From the NCBI GenBank assembly GCA_902578325.1, contig CACHCM010000003.1, positions 1 to 57,287 of the forward strand: 57,287 nt of DNA, written 5' to 3'. The notes under the pieces are model-generated. The model saw only the letters and a list, made by a program, of their open reading frames with translations. It did not search any database and was not told the origin of the DNA. Made by a program: the position numbers and the translations under genes. The stretch comes from an uncultured Pelagibacteraceae bacterium. Its GTDB lineage: Bacteria > Pseudomonadota > Alphaproteobacteria > Pelagibacterales > Pelagibacteraceae. Positions within the stretch are counted from its first letter, which is position 1. Each line of letters opens with the position of its first letter. Shown here piece after piece: positions 48,811 through 57,287 of this stretch.

Positions 48811-49877
48811 TGATCAAATATTTTTTATCGATATTTTTCTTTTTATTATTTTCATCGAAAAGTTTTTCTGAAAATTTCATTTTTAAAAAATTGACAGATT
48901 TAAATGACCCATGGGGATCATCTTTTATAAATAATGAAGAGCTTATTATCACTGAAAAAACTGGAAAAATAAAAATAGTAAATATTATTTCTGAAGAAGT
49001 TTATGAAGTTGAACATAACTTAAATTATTTTGTACACGGACAAGGAGGTTTATTAGATATTATTTACCAAGATAATTACTTATGGATTTCTTATTCAGAA
49101 AATAGAGGGGATTGGAAAACCAGTACATCAATTGCAAAAGCTAAATTAAATAAAGAAAATTTAGATTTTAAAAATATATTTCAAGCTGAACCACCTATAG
49201 AATCTGGTTATCATTTCGGTTCAAGATTAGCTATAAAAGATAATTATCTTTTTGCGTCTACTGGTGAAAGAGGTGGTGGTATGATTGCACAAGATCCAAA
49301 AAGCCATCCTGGAAGTATTATCAGAATTCACTTAGATGGTAGTATTCCAAAAGATAACCCTAAATTCGAGGGTAAATCAGATTGGTTACCTGAAATTTAT
49401 CAAATCGGTGTTCGCAACCCTCAAGGTCTAACTCATTCCTATTTTGATGGAAAAATTTATGCTAGCAACCATGGTGCAAAAGGTGGCGATTGGTTTGGTG
49501 AAATAAAAAAAGGAGAAAATTATGGTTGGAAAATTTTAGGTTGGGGCGGAACAAATTATTCAGGGTCAAAGATTGGACCTAAATGGAAACCAGGTTTTAC
49601 TAAGGCAATTCAATATTGGGTACCTTCAATAGCTGCAAGTGCCATAACTATTTATAATGGAAAAGAATTTAATGAATGGAATGGAGAAGCGCTCATTACT
49701 TCTTTAAAAGATAAATCAATGAGAAAATTAAACTTTCAAAATTTATCTAACATTCAAGAATCAATTGTTTTTAAAGATAAAATTGGGAGAATAAGAGACA
49801 TACAAGTTCACCCTGTTAATGGAAAAATATATTTTCTTGCAGGAAATAGCTTATGGTTGATGGAGAAGAAAAAATAA
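48811..49877 (+). CDS. PQQ-dependent sugar dehydrogenase (YliI/aldose dehydrogenase-like), GTG start MIKYFLSIF
   Basis: LNDPWGSSFINNEELIITEKTGKI, HFGSRLAIKDNYLFASTGERG, YQIGVRNPQGLTH; listed ORF starts upstream at 48783. Confidence 0.88.
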
Positions 49878-49878
49878 T

Positions 49879-50868
49879 ATGAAAGAAAGACCTTATCATC
49901 ATTTGCCTGATGGTACTTTCAGAAATCCAAAAGGATCTCCAGTAATAATATCCAGATCAGGAAAATTTTCTTATAGAACTTTCAGTAAATTAAGAAAAAA
50001 AGTTGATTTATCTTATCCAAAAGAACATGTGATTGAAAAAGAAAAAGTATTAGCTGATTTAGAAAAATATAAAGATAATGATTATATTGCTTGGATAGGT
50101 CACGCGACATATCTTATAAAATTAGGTGGAACTACAATTATAACAGATCCTGTATTTTCAAAGAATGCTGGACCACTAATCTTTGGTCCAAAAAGATTTA
50201 CTGATCCTGCAATAAAATTAAATGAGATACCTAAAACGGATATATTTTTACTCACTCATAATCATTACGATCATCAGGACATGTCAACAATTAGAAATTT
50301 TCCTTTCAAGAATGCAAAAGTATTAACACCTCTAAATCTTGGTAAATATTTTAAAGGATATAAAGATATAAATGAAATGGATTGGTATGATCAAATAATT
50401 ATAAATGAGGATTTGAAAATTTCTTTACTTCCTGCAGTTCATTGGTCAAAGAGAAGTTTAACGGACACTAATAAAACTTTGTGGGGTAATTTTTTAATAG
50501 AACATAAAAATAAAAAAATTTTATTTGCATGTGACACCGGATATGGGGAAGTCTACAAAGAACTTGGTGAAAAATATGGTCCTATAGATCTGACAATGAT
50601 TAATATTGGGGCTTATAATTTCAAACCAATGTTTGATAAAACTATTTATCATACTACACCTGAAGAAGCCTTGAATGTTGCACAGGACCTAAAAAGTAAA
50701 AAAGTATTAGGAATGCATTGGGGAACATTTGTTTTGTCATTAGAGCCAATTATGGAACCACCAATTAGATTTAAAGATAGTGCTGAAACATATGGTTTTA
50801 ATAAAGAAGATGCTATTATTTTTAAAATTGGAGAAGTTAGTCCTTTAGATAAATTGTTACAGAGTTAA
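49879..50868 (+). CDS. MBL-fold metallohydrolase (NAPE-PLD/UlaG-like)
   Basis: WIGHATYLIKLGGTTIITDPVFS, LTHNHYDHQD, HWGTF. Confidence 0.92.
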   Translation: MKERPYHHLPDGTFRNPKGSPVIISRSGKFSYRTFSKLRKKVDLSYPKEHVIEKEKVLADLEKYKDNDYIAWIGHATYLIKLGGTTIITDPVFSKNAGPLIFGPKRFTDPAIKLNEIPKTDIFLLTHNHYDHQDMSTIRNFPFKNAKVLTPLNLGKYFKGYKDINEMDWYDQIIINEDLKISLLPAVHWSKRSLTDTNKTLWGNFLIEHKNKKILFACDTGYGEVYKELGEKYGPIDLTMINIGAYNFKPMFDKTIYHTTPEEALNVAQDLKSKKVLGMHWGTFVLSLEPIMEPPIRFKDSAETYGFNKEDAIIFKIGEVSPLDKLLQS

Positions 50869-51783
50869 ATACTTAATTGCAAAAAATATAGTCCCTATAG
50901 AAGCAATAGTAGAAACAAAAATTGCTTTAATTATATTTTCGGGACTTACATTATACGCTGCACATAAAACTACAGAAGTAACTCCGCAAGGCGCAACACT
51001 CACAAAGAAAGCACCTGGTATTTCAGATGGCAATCCTGCATTAAAAATCACTAATCCAATTAACAATAAAATTATGGGGGAAATGACTAATTTTAAAACT
51101 GAAATAGAAACAGATAATTTATTAATTACATTTTTAGTATAAAACGAGAGAATTATGCCAATTGCAAACAATCCAACTGGTGAAACACATGCTGCTAGTT
51201 TTGACAAAGTGTATTCAATCGGTGTTTGATCAATATTTAAATTTAATAATAAAAATAATAAACCTATAATTATTGAAAGAATAAATGGGTTTAAAAATAA
51301 ATTTTTAATAAAATTAAATAAATTTACATTTTGTTTTGTAGATAATTCAAGAAAAAAAGTAATTATAGATAATAAAATTATCCCATCCATTAATATGATA
51401 CTTGCAACTTGTGTAATTACATTTTGTTGAAAATAAATTTCTGTTATTGGCAAAAGCAAAGTCACATGGTTTGATAATGCAACTGTTAAAGCCCAAATTA
51501 TTGACTCTGGGATTGATCTTTTAAAATATTTAGAAGTAATTAAGTAAGCGATAATTCCACATATCGATTGCATAATTAAATAAGAAAAAATTTGTTTGAA
51601 ATCTACTTGCCCAATTTCATTTTGTGCTATTAGCTTAATAATCAATGCTGGGACCGCAATATAGAACAAGAAAAGATTTAAAATTTTAGCATGGCTAAGG
51701 TCTAAGACTTTTAACTTACCAAATACAAACCCTAAAAAAGTAATAAATATAAATGGAGTTAGTCCTAAAAAAATTGTGAACAT
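50857..51783 (-). CDS. AEC-family (auxin efflux carrier-like) transporter
   Basis: Ten-TM pattern; VPALIIKLIAQNEI, APCGVTSVVLCAAYNVSPE. Confidence 0.88.
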   Translation of the reverse strand: MFTIFLGLTPFIFITFLGFVFGKLKVLDLSHAKILNLFLFYIAVPALIIKLIAQNEIGQVDFKQIFSYLIMQSICGIIAYLITSKYFKRSIPESIIWALTVALSNHVTLLLPITEIYFQQNVITQVASIILMDGIILLSIITFFLELSTKQNVNLFNFIKNLFLNPFILSIIIGLLFLLLNLNIDQTPIEYTLSKLAACVSPVGLFAIGIILSFYTKNVINKLSVSISVLKLVISPIILLLIGLVIFNAGLPSEIPGAFFVSVAPCGVTSVVLCAAYNVSPENIIKAIFVSTIASIGTIFFAIKYLTL

Positions 51784-51786
51784 AAA

Positions 51787-52578
51787 TTATTTGATTGTTA
51801 TTCTATGCATTATTCTATTTCCTTTGAACGGTGTTGCTTGATGAAGCATAGATCTATTATCCCATATAGCCAATTGATTTTTTTCCCAAGGCAATGAAAA
51901 TTGAAACTTCTTCTTAATTTGATGATTAAATAAAAATTTTTTTAACTTTTCTTGATTTTTTATCTTTGAGCTAAAACCAACAAAATGTCCTGGACTGCAA
52001 TAAATAGAATAATTTGTGCTGATTTTCCTAATTATTTTATGTGAAGATTTAAGTTCTTTAATATTTTTTCCTTTTTCTTTTACTCTTTCTTTTGTTGTAA
52101 CCGAGATTGGACCCTCAGAGGAATATTTACCTTTAATATTTTTAAATTTTCTTTTTATTGGACTTGGTAATTCTTTATAAGCAAGATATTGAGAACAAAA
52201 TTCTGTATTAGCTTTTCCTTTTTTTGGCACAAGTTTAGAAAGCAACATTGTAAATCTTGGTGGTTTTTTTGTATAAATCGAGTCTGTATGAAATTGTTCA
52301 CCAAAACTTGGTCCTTTATCAGTTGATTTTCTTTGCACTACAGTAATTTGAGGAAATTTTTTATTTAAACCTTTTAGTCTTGGATAGTTGGCTAATTTTC
52401 CAAAATATTTCGCAAACTGAATATAAAATTTAGAAGTTAATTCTTGTTGTTTAAAATACAACATTCCATATTTATTCAGTGCTTTCTTAATTTTTAAAAT
52501 ATCTTTATTCGTAATATCTTTTAAATTTACAATTATTTCTGCTCCAATATTTTTTTTATTTGGAATTATTTTTAACAT
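51787..52578 (-). CDS. TauD/TfdA-family Fe(II)/2-oxoglutarate dioxygenase
   Basis: GEQFHTDSIYTKKPPRFTMLLS (HxD), IWDNRSMLHQATPF, RIMHRITI. Confidence 0.88.
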   Translation of the reverse strand: MLKIIPNKKNIGAEIIVNLKDITNKDILKIKKALNKYGMLYFKQQELTSKFYIQFAKYFGKLANYPRLKGLNKKFPQITVVQRKSTDKGPSFGEQFHTDSIYTKKPPRFTMLLSKLVPKKGKANTEFCSQYLAYKELPSPIKRKFKNIKGKYSSEGPISVTTKERVKEKGKNIKELKSSHKIIRKISTNYSIYCSPGHFVGFSSKIKNQEKLKKFLFNHQIKKKFQFSLPWEKNQLAIWDNRSMLHQATPFKGNRIMHRITIK

Positions 52579-53443
52579 TTTTTAAAAAAAATTTTTTTAA
52601 GTGATTAATCGTTTGTTTAGGACTCTCCTCTGGAATGAAATGATCTGAATTAATTTCTGATCCATAAACTTTTTTGTTTGTGTATTTTTGCCAAATTTTA
52701 ACTGATTTAAATTGCGTTCCAACAACTCCCTTTTTACCCCACAAAACTTGTATAGGAATGTTTAATTTTTTTTTTCTGTCTTTTTTGTCATGCTCTAAAT
52801 CTATAGTAGCCGCAGCCCTATAATCCTCACAAGTTGCATGAATTCTTTTTTTTTGTTTAAAGGCTCTAAAATATTCATCTTCAACTTTTCCAATCGCACG
52901 TTTTGATGACCTATTAAAACGACTTTTTAACCATCTTTTAGGATCTGCCATTATCATTTTCTCTGGTAAAGGTGCTGGCTGTATTAAATAAAACCAGTGA
53001 AAATATCCTTTTGCAAATTTCACATCAGTATGCTCGTACATATCTAGAGTTGGACAAATATCTAATACACTTAAAGCCATAATCTTATTTCTATAATCTC
53101 TTGCCATTCTATGTGCAACTCTCCCGCCTCTATCATGTCCAGCAACAAAAAATTTTTTAAAATTTAATTTACTCATCAATTGAACCATATCTTTAGACAT
53201 TTCTCTTTTAGAATAATTTTTATGATTAGTACCACCAGGTAAAACTAAACTATCTCCATATCCTCTAAGGTCAGCAACTATTACTGTGAAATATTTACTA
53301 AGCTCAGGGGCAGTCTTGTGCCACATCACATGTGTTTGGGGATATCCATGAAGTAATAATAAGGGGGGACCGTTACCTTTAAATCTACAAAAAATTTTAC
53401 CCTTGCTTACTTTAACAAATTTTTTTTTAAAACCATTAAACAT
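52556..53443 (-). CDS. Alpha/beta hydrolase, haloacetate (fluoroacetate) dehalogenase-like
   Basis: LLHGYPQTHVMWHK, DLRGYGDS, AGHDRGGRVAHRMA (Asp nucleophile), FHWFYLIQPAPLPEKMI, SDHFIPEESP. Confidence 0.85.
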   Translation of the reverse strand: MFNGFKKKFVKVSKGKIFCRFKGNGPPLLLLHGYPQTHVMWHKTAPELSKYFTVIVADLRGYGDSLVLPGGTNHKNYSKREMSKDMVQLMSKLNFKKFFVAGHDRGGRVAHRMARDYRNKIMALSVLDICPTLDMYEHTDVKFAKGYFHWFYLIQPAPLPEKMIMADPKRWLKSRFNRSSKRAIGKVEDEYFRAFKQKKRIHATCEDYRAAATIDLEHDKKDRKKKLNIPIQVLWGKKGVVGTQFKSVKIWQKYTNKKVYGSEINSDHFIPEESPKQTINHLKKFFLKNVKNNSK

Positions 53444-53454
53444 GATTAAACTAT

Positions 53455-53730
53455 TTAATTATTTAATAGTTTATTTTTTGCCTTTTCAAATTCCTCTTGA
53501 GAAATAATTCCTTTCTCTTTTAAATCATTCAATTTAGTAAGTTCATCACTTAAATTGCTACTTTGTTCATCAGAAGTTTCGCTTGTCTCCCTACCCTCAC
53601 TTTCAGCTTCCTCTTTCTCAGCTCTATTAGCTTCCTTAGATTTAAAACCATTCATTATTGCCATTCCACCTAAGTATAAAACATAAGCCATAATAGGAAT
53701 AACCAATCCAAAAAAAATTATTTTTTCCAT
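53455..53730 (-). CDS. SHOCT-domain small membrane protein
   Basis: N-terminal TM plus LSDELTKLNDLKEKGIISQEEFEKAKNKLL. Confidence 0.85.
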   Translation of the reverse strand: MEKIIFFGLVIPIMAYVLYLGGMAIMNGFKSKEANRAEKEEAESEGRETSETSDEQSSNLSDELTKLNDLKEKGIISQEEFEKAKNKLLNN

Positions 53731-53733
53731 AAT

Positions 53734-53937
53734 TTAATCTTCATCCTCTTCACGCCAGTTTTTTTCATACATCAAATATGCAGCGTAAATCACTGATATT
53801 GTGCCTACAATCATACCATAATCAAAACCAGTTTGCATGTCATGCAAATACCAACCTAGCTGGGTTGCTCCAATAGGTGGAACAGTAAGAAGTAAAAAAA
53901 TTATTCCAAATCTGTAAGGTCGCTTAGGTTTTTTCAT
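53734..53937 (-). CDS. Small hypothetical membrane protein
   Basis: 67-aa two-TM ORF. Confidence 0.7.
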   Translation of the reverse strand: MKKPKRPYRFGIIFLLLTVPPIGATQLGWYLHDMQTGFDYGMIVGTISVIYAAYLMYEKNWREEDED

Positions 53938-53975
53938 CCTAATAAACTAACAGATTACATCTTGGGGTTTAATTA

Positions 53976-54821
53976 TTAAATTTGCGATCTTTTGAAACAG
54001 TCTATGGTATTTTTAAGTAAACAAGCAATTGTCATTGGACCTACACCGCCTGGAACTGGTGTAAGTGCTTTTGCATTTTTTGAAACTTCATCAAAATGTA
54101 CATCACCAACTATACCTTTATCAGTTTTATTTATACCAACATCAATAACAATAGCATCTTTTTTAACCCAATCCCCTCTAACAAGTTCGGGTATACCTAC
54201 AGCTGCAACAATTATATCTGCCTCTAAACATTCTGCTTTTAAATCTTTAGTTTTTGAATGAGTTATAATTACGGTGCAATTTTCTTTTAAAAGAAGTTGT
54301 GTCATAGGTTTACCATTTAAATTTGATCTACCCACAACCACAGCTTTTTTACCACTTAAATTAGGTTCAATTTTTTTTATCAACAAATAACATCCAAGCG
54401 GAGTACAAGGTATTGAACTTTCATAACCAGATGAAAGATTGCCTACATTCATTGGATGAAATCCATCTACGTCTTTTGAGGGATCAATAGCTTCTATAAC
54501 CTTCTGCTTATCAATGTGTTTAGGTAAAGGAAGTTGAACTAAAATTCCTGAAACAGTTTCATCGCTATTTAGTTCCTGAATTTTTTCTAGAACAGTCTTT
54601 TCTTCAACTGAGTCTGGATATTTAATTACTTCAGATTTTAATCCTACCTCATTTGCTGACTTCTCTTTATTTCTTACATAAATCTGACTAGGTGTTAAAT
54701 CACCAATCAGTATTACTGTTAAACCTGGTACTTTATTATGTTTTGATTTTAACTCTGCAACTTCTTCCTTTAACTCTGCTCTTAATTCTGCAGCTGCTTT
54801 TTTTCCGTCAATTAAAATCAT
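53976..54821 (-). CDS. folD: Methylenetetrahydrofolate dehydrogenase/cyclohydrolase
   Basis: YVRNKEKSANEVG, GILVQLPLPKHI, DVDGFHPMNVG, VVVGRSNLNGKP, TPVPGGVGPMT. Confidence 0.97.
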   Translation of the reverse strand: MILIDGKKAAAELRAELKEEVAELKSKHNKVPGLTVILIGDLTPSQIYVRNKEKSANEVGLKSEVIKYPDSVEEKTVLEKIQELNSDETVSGILVQLPLPKHIDKQKVIEAIDPSKDVDGFHPMNVGNLSSGYESSIPCTPLGCYLLIKKIEPNLSGKKAVVVGRSNLNGKPMTQLLLKENCTVIITHSKTKDLKAECLEADIIVAAVGIPELVRGDWVKKDAIVIDVGINKTDKGIVGDVHFDEVSKNAKALTPVPGGVGPMTIACLLKNTIDCFKRSQI

Positions 54822-54830
54822 ATTTCCCTC

Positions 54831-55121
54831 TTAAAAAATCATTGGTGCGATGTACAGCTTCATACACATTTCGATAAACCAAATCAATAAAAGAAGAATG
54901 ATTGGAGAAATATCTAGTGAACCTAAATTTGGCAAAAAACGTCTAATTTTATTCAGGAAAGGCTCGGTTAATTTGTAACTCAACTCTAAAATTGCATACA
55001 CAAACCTATTTTGAGTATTAAGAACGTTAAAAGCTATTAACCAACTTACAATAACATTGGCGATTACAACATAAGAGTACAATTTTAAAATTTGTAAAAC
55101 TAAATAAAAAATAGCTATCAT
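54831..55121 (-). CDS. YggT-family membrane protein
   Basis: NVIVSWLIAFNVLN, LTEPFLNKIRRFLPNLGSLDISPIILLLLIW. Confidence 0.92.
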   Translation of the reverse strand: MIAIFYLVLQILKLYSYVVIANVIVSWLIAFNVLNTQNRFVYAILELSYKLTEPFLNKIRRFLPNLGSLDISPIILLLLIWFIEMCMKLYIAPMIF

Positions 55122-56203
55122 TTTTTCTCAACATAAATCGACTGACTTGGGAAAGCAAATGAAGCACCATTTTTTTCTACAATTTCCTTAATCGCAATTG
55201 CTAATCTTTCTTTTACATCAAGCCAATTGTTCCAACTTCCTGTTTTTGTAAAGCATCTTACATACATATCTATTGAACTATCAGAAAATTTGTCAACTCT
55301 TACCGCAACACCAATTGAGGTATTATAATCTTCGCTTGAATTAATATGACTTTCGATTTCATCTCTAATTTTTTTTAACTGATCTACCGTAGTGTCATAT
55401 TGAAGTGTGATAATCCAACTGATTAACCAATTTGAAGTTTCACTTACATTAACAACTGCGTTTTCAGCAAATTGAAAATTTGGAATAATAGCAAGAGATT
55501 TGTCAAACTTTCTAATTGTTGTTGATCTAAATCCAATCTTTTCTACTACACCTTCAATAATACCCTCGACAGCTATCCAGTCTCCAATTTTAAATCTCTT
55601 TTCAACTAAAACTAAAATTCCTGATATTAAATTTTTGAATAAATCTTGTGCCCCTAATGCTACAGCAACACCAAACAATCCGAGACCTGCAATGATTGGA
55701 CCTATTTTAATTCCCCACAATTCTAAAACTGCTGCTAAACCTAAAATAAAAATTAAAATTTTTAGCGATTTAATTATCCAACCAATAAGTTCTCTTGTTA
55801 GCAATTTGTCTAAACCACTAAGTATGTATGAGATTGGTTCTATTATTTGGTGAATTACCCAAAAAATTAAAATAGTGATCAACGTTCTGTTAATTGTATC
55901 TACCACTTCTCTTCCCTCTAGTGAAAAAGTCATGTAGTAGCTTGCAATAAAAAACCCTAATACAATTGGTAAAAATCTTGCTGGACCTACAAGTGATTGA
56001 ACAAAAGTATCATCTAATTTATTCGTTGTTCTTTTTGAGATAATTTCTAATTTTTTAATAACTAATTTACTTATTAGACCCCTAAAAATTAAAAATAGTA
56101 AAAATATTCCAATACCAATTAAGATTTGAAAGATATCAACACCAAGAATTCCTTTATTCCATACTGATAAAAATATCTCTGAAAAATTATTAATTAATTC
56201 CAT
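55118..56203 (-). CDS. Mechanosensitive ion channel (MscS family)
   Basis: GLGLFGVAVALGAQDLFKNLISGILVLVEKRFKIGDWIAVEGIIEGVVEKIGFRSTTIRKFD. Confidence 0.94.
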   Translation of the reverse strand: MELINNFSEIFLSVWNKGILGVDIFQILIGIGIFLLFLIFRGLISKLVIKKLEIISKRTTNKLDDTFVQSLVGPARFLPIVLGFFIASYYMTFSLEGREVVDTINRTLITILIFWVIHQIIEPISYILSGLDKLLTRELIGWIIKSLKILIFILGLAAVLELWGIKIGPIIAGLGLFGVAVALGAQDLFKNLISGILVLVEKRFKIGDWIAVEGIIEGVVEKIGFRSTTIRKFDKSLAIIPNFQFAENAVVNVSETSNWLISWIITLQYDTTVDQLKKIRDEIESHINSSEDYNTSIGVAVRVDKFSDSSIDMYVRCFTKTGSWNNWLDVKERLAIAIKEIVEKNGASFAFPSQSIYVEKK

Positions 56204-56205
56204 TT

Positions 56206-56904
56206 CTAAATTTTATATAACAAAAACTCTTCTTCTCCAGGGTTAAAAAGAAAAATCTTTTTCCATTTGATTTCGTTCAGTATTGACGAGGTTTTTTCGC
56301 CTATACACATCAAATTTGTATTCATCCATAAATTTTCGGTTTGGTAAATCTTTATGAAATTTAAGAAACTTGACGCACTATTTTGAGAGTAAACATAGAC
56401 CATATCAGGCATATTTAATTTTAATTCATTAATGAATTTCTCATCAAATTTTTGATTATGATCTACTCTGTAATTAATAATTCTTTTTACTTTAAAACCT
56501 TCTTTTAATAACTGTTGATCTAAATCGACCGATATTGTTTCACCACTGACGTAAAGTAATTCTTTATTTTTGGACTCATAACTTTGTATAATTAACTCCT
56601 TTAAGTTTGTAACATTCCCCTCGGCTGCAATTGTATTTTGAAAACCAACACTTCTTGCTTTGTTTTCTGTAGTGTTTCCAACACAAAAGCATTTAATATT
56701 TTTATCTAATTTTGCTGTGTTTAAAAATTTTACTGCATTTGCACTAGTAAAAACAATTCCACCATATTCAGAAAAGTTAATTTCTTCATAATTAACCTTT
56801 TCAATTCTTATTAATGGAAGATGAGAAACTTGATGTCCTAATGATTGAAATTTTAATATCATTTCAGAACAATCCTCCAGTGGTCTAGTTAACAAAATAT
56901 GCAT
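56206..56904 (-). CDS. hemD: Uroporphyrinogen-III synthase
   Basis: LLTRPLEDC, IVFTSANAVKFL, directly downstream of hemC. Confidence 0.88.
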   Translation of the reverse strand: MHILLTRPLEDCSEMILKFQSLGHQVSHLPLIRIEKVNYEEINFSEYGGIVFTSANAVKFLNTAKLDKNIKCFCVGNTTENKARSVGFQNTIAAEGNVTNLKELIIQSYESKNKELLYVSGETISVDLDQQLLKEGFKVKRIINYRVDHNQKFDEKFINELKLNMPDMVYVYSQNSASSFLNFIKIYQTENLWMNTNLMCIGEKTSSILNEIKWKKIFLFNPGEEEFLLYKI

Positions 56905-56905
56905 A

Positions 56906-57287
56906 TTATCTTTTATATGAATTATTTGATTTTATTTTTAAAAGTATTCCAATCTCTTTACCAATTTCTTTAAACTCATTCAAATTACCAACTTTTTTTT
57001 CATAAAACCTTTGTTTACCATCTAAAGAAAAAAGTTCAGCCTCTACCGTAATCTTATCTCCATCAACCACTGCATGAGCACCAATTGCTGTTTCACAATC
57101 TCCATCTAAAACTTTTAAAATATTTCTCTCAAGGTGAGCTCTTTTGTGTGTTTCCTCATGATTAATTTTGTTTAAAATAGAAATTGTCTCATCATCATTC
57201 TCCCTGCACTGAAGAGCAATTACGCCTTGTCCTACACTAGGAATTATTTTTTCAGCTGAAAAAATTTCTGAGATTTCATTTTCAAAT
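56906..57287 (-). CDS. hemC: Porphobilinogen deaminase (partial, C-terminal part; runs off window end)
   Basis: Manual translation ...SVGQGVIALQCRENDDETISILNKINHEETHKRAHLERNILKVLDGDCETAIGAHAVVDGDKITVEAELFSLDG... ending SNNSYKR*. Confidence 0.93.
   Translation of the reverse strand, partial: FENEISEIFSAEKIIPSVGQGVIALQCRENDDETISILNKINHEETHKRAHLERNILKVLDGDCETAIGAHAVVDGDKITVEAELFSLDGKQRFYEKKVGNLNEFKEIGKEIGILLKIKSNNSYKR

Noticed and set aside
1-57287. CRISPR arrays, prophage, transposons/integrases, toxin-antitoxin or classic defence genes
   Set aside because: No regularly spaced repeats, transposase/integrase motifs or defence-type proteins were recognised on reading all ORFs

Overview
AT-rich, tightly packed chromosomal window whose gene content and order look like a Pelagibacterales (SAR11)-type alphaproteobacterium; this is an inference, since no database search was possible. 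About 55 genes are recognisable, including: rplS(partial)-trmD-rpsP-ffh; dapF-ftsY; two TRAP transporter operons with an amidase between them; a glycerol/sugar-type ABC transporter with two different ATPases; a glycolate/2-hydroxyacid block (glcDEF, hydroxypyruvate reductase, HIBADH-like, lldD-like, aminotransferase); cytochrome c maturation ccmC-D-E-F-G-H; argG; a block of photolyase/cryptochrome relatives with an unlisted DUF2256 Zn-finger mini-gene; a fluoroacetate-dehalogenase-like hydrolase + TauD + AEC carrier operon; folD; and hemD-hemC(partial). No rRNA, tRNA, CRISPR array, transposase or prophage genes were recognised. Main points for a second look: (1) a ~130-nt structured leader upstream of ffh; (2) a second long paired element upstream of ccmC; (3) GC-rich hairpins directly after all three solute-binding-protein genes; (4) the photolyase cluster, with an apparently permuted photolyase and a CryB-like protein lacking the CxxC iron-sulfur ligands; (5) the defluorinase-like operon in the same window as glycolate oxidase; (6) four apparent frameshifts at homopolymers, all in transporter genes.
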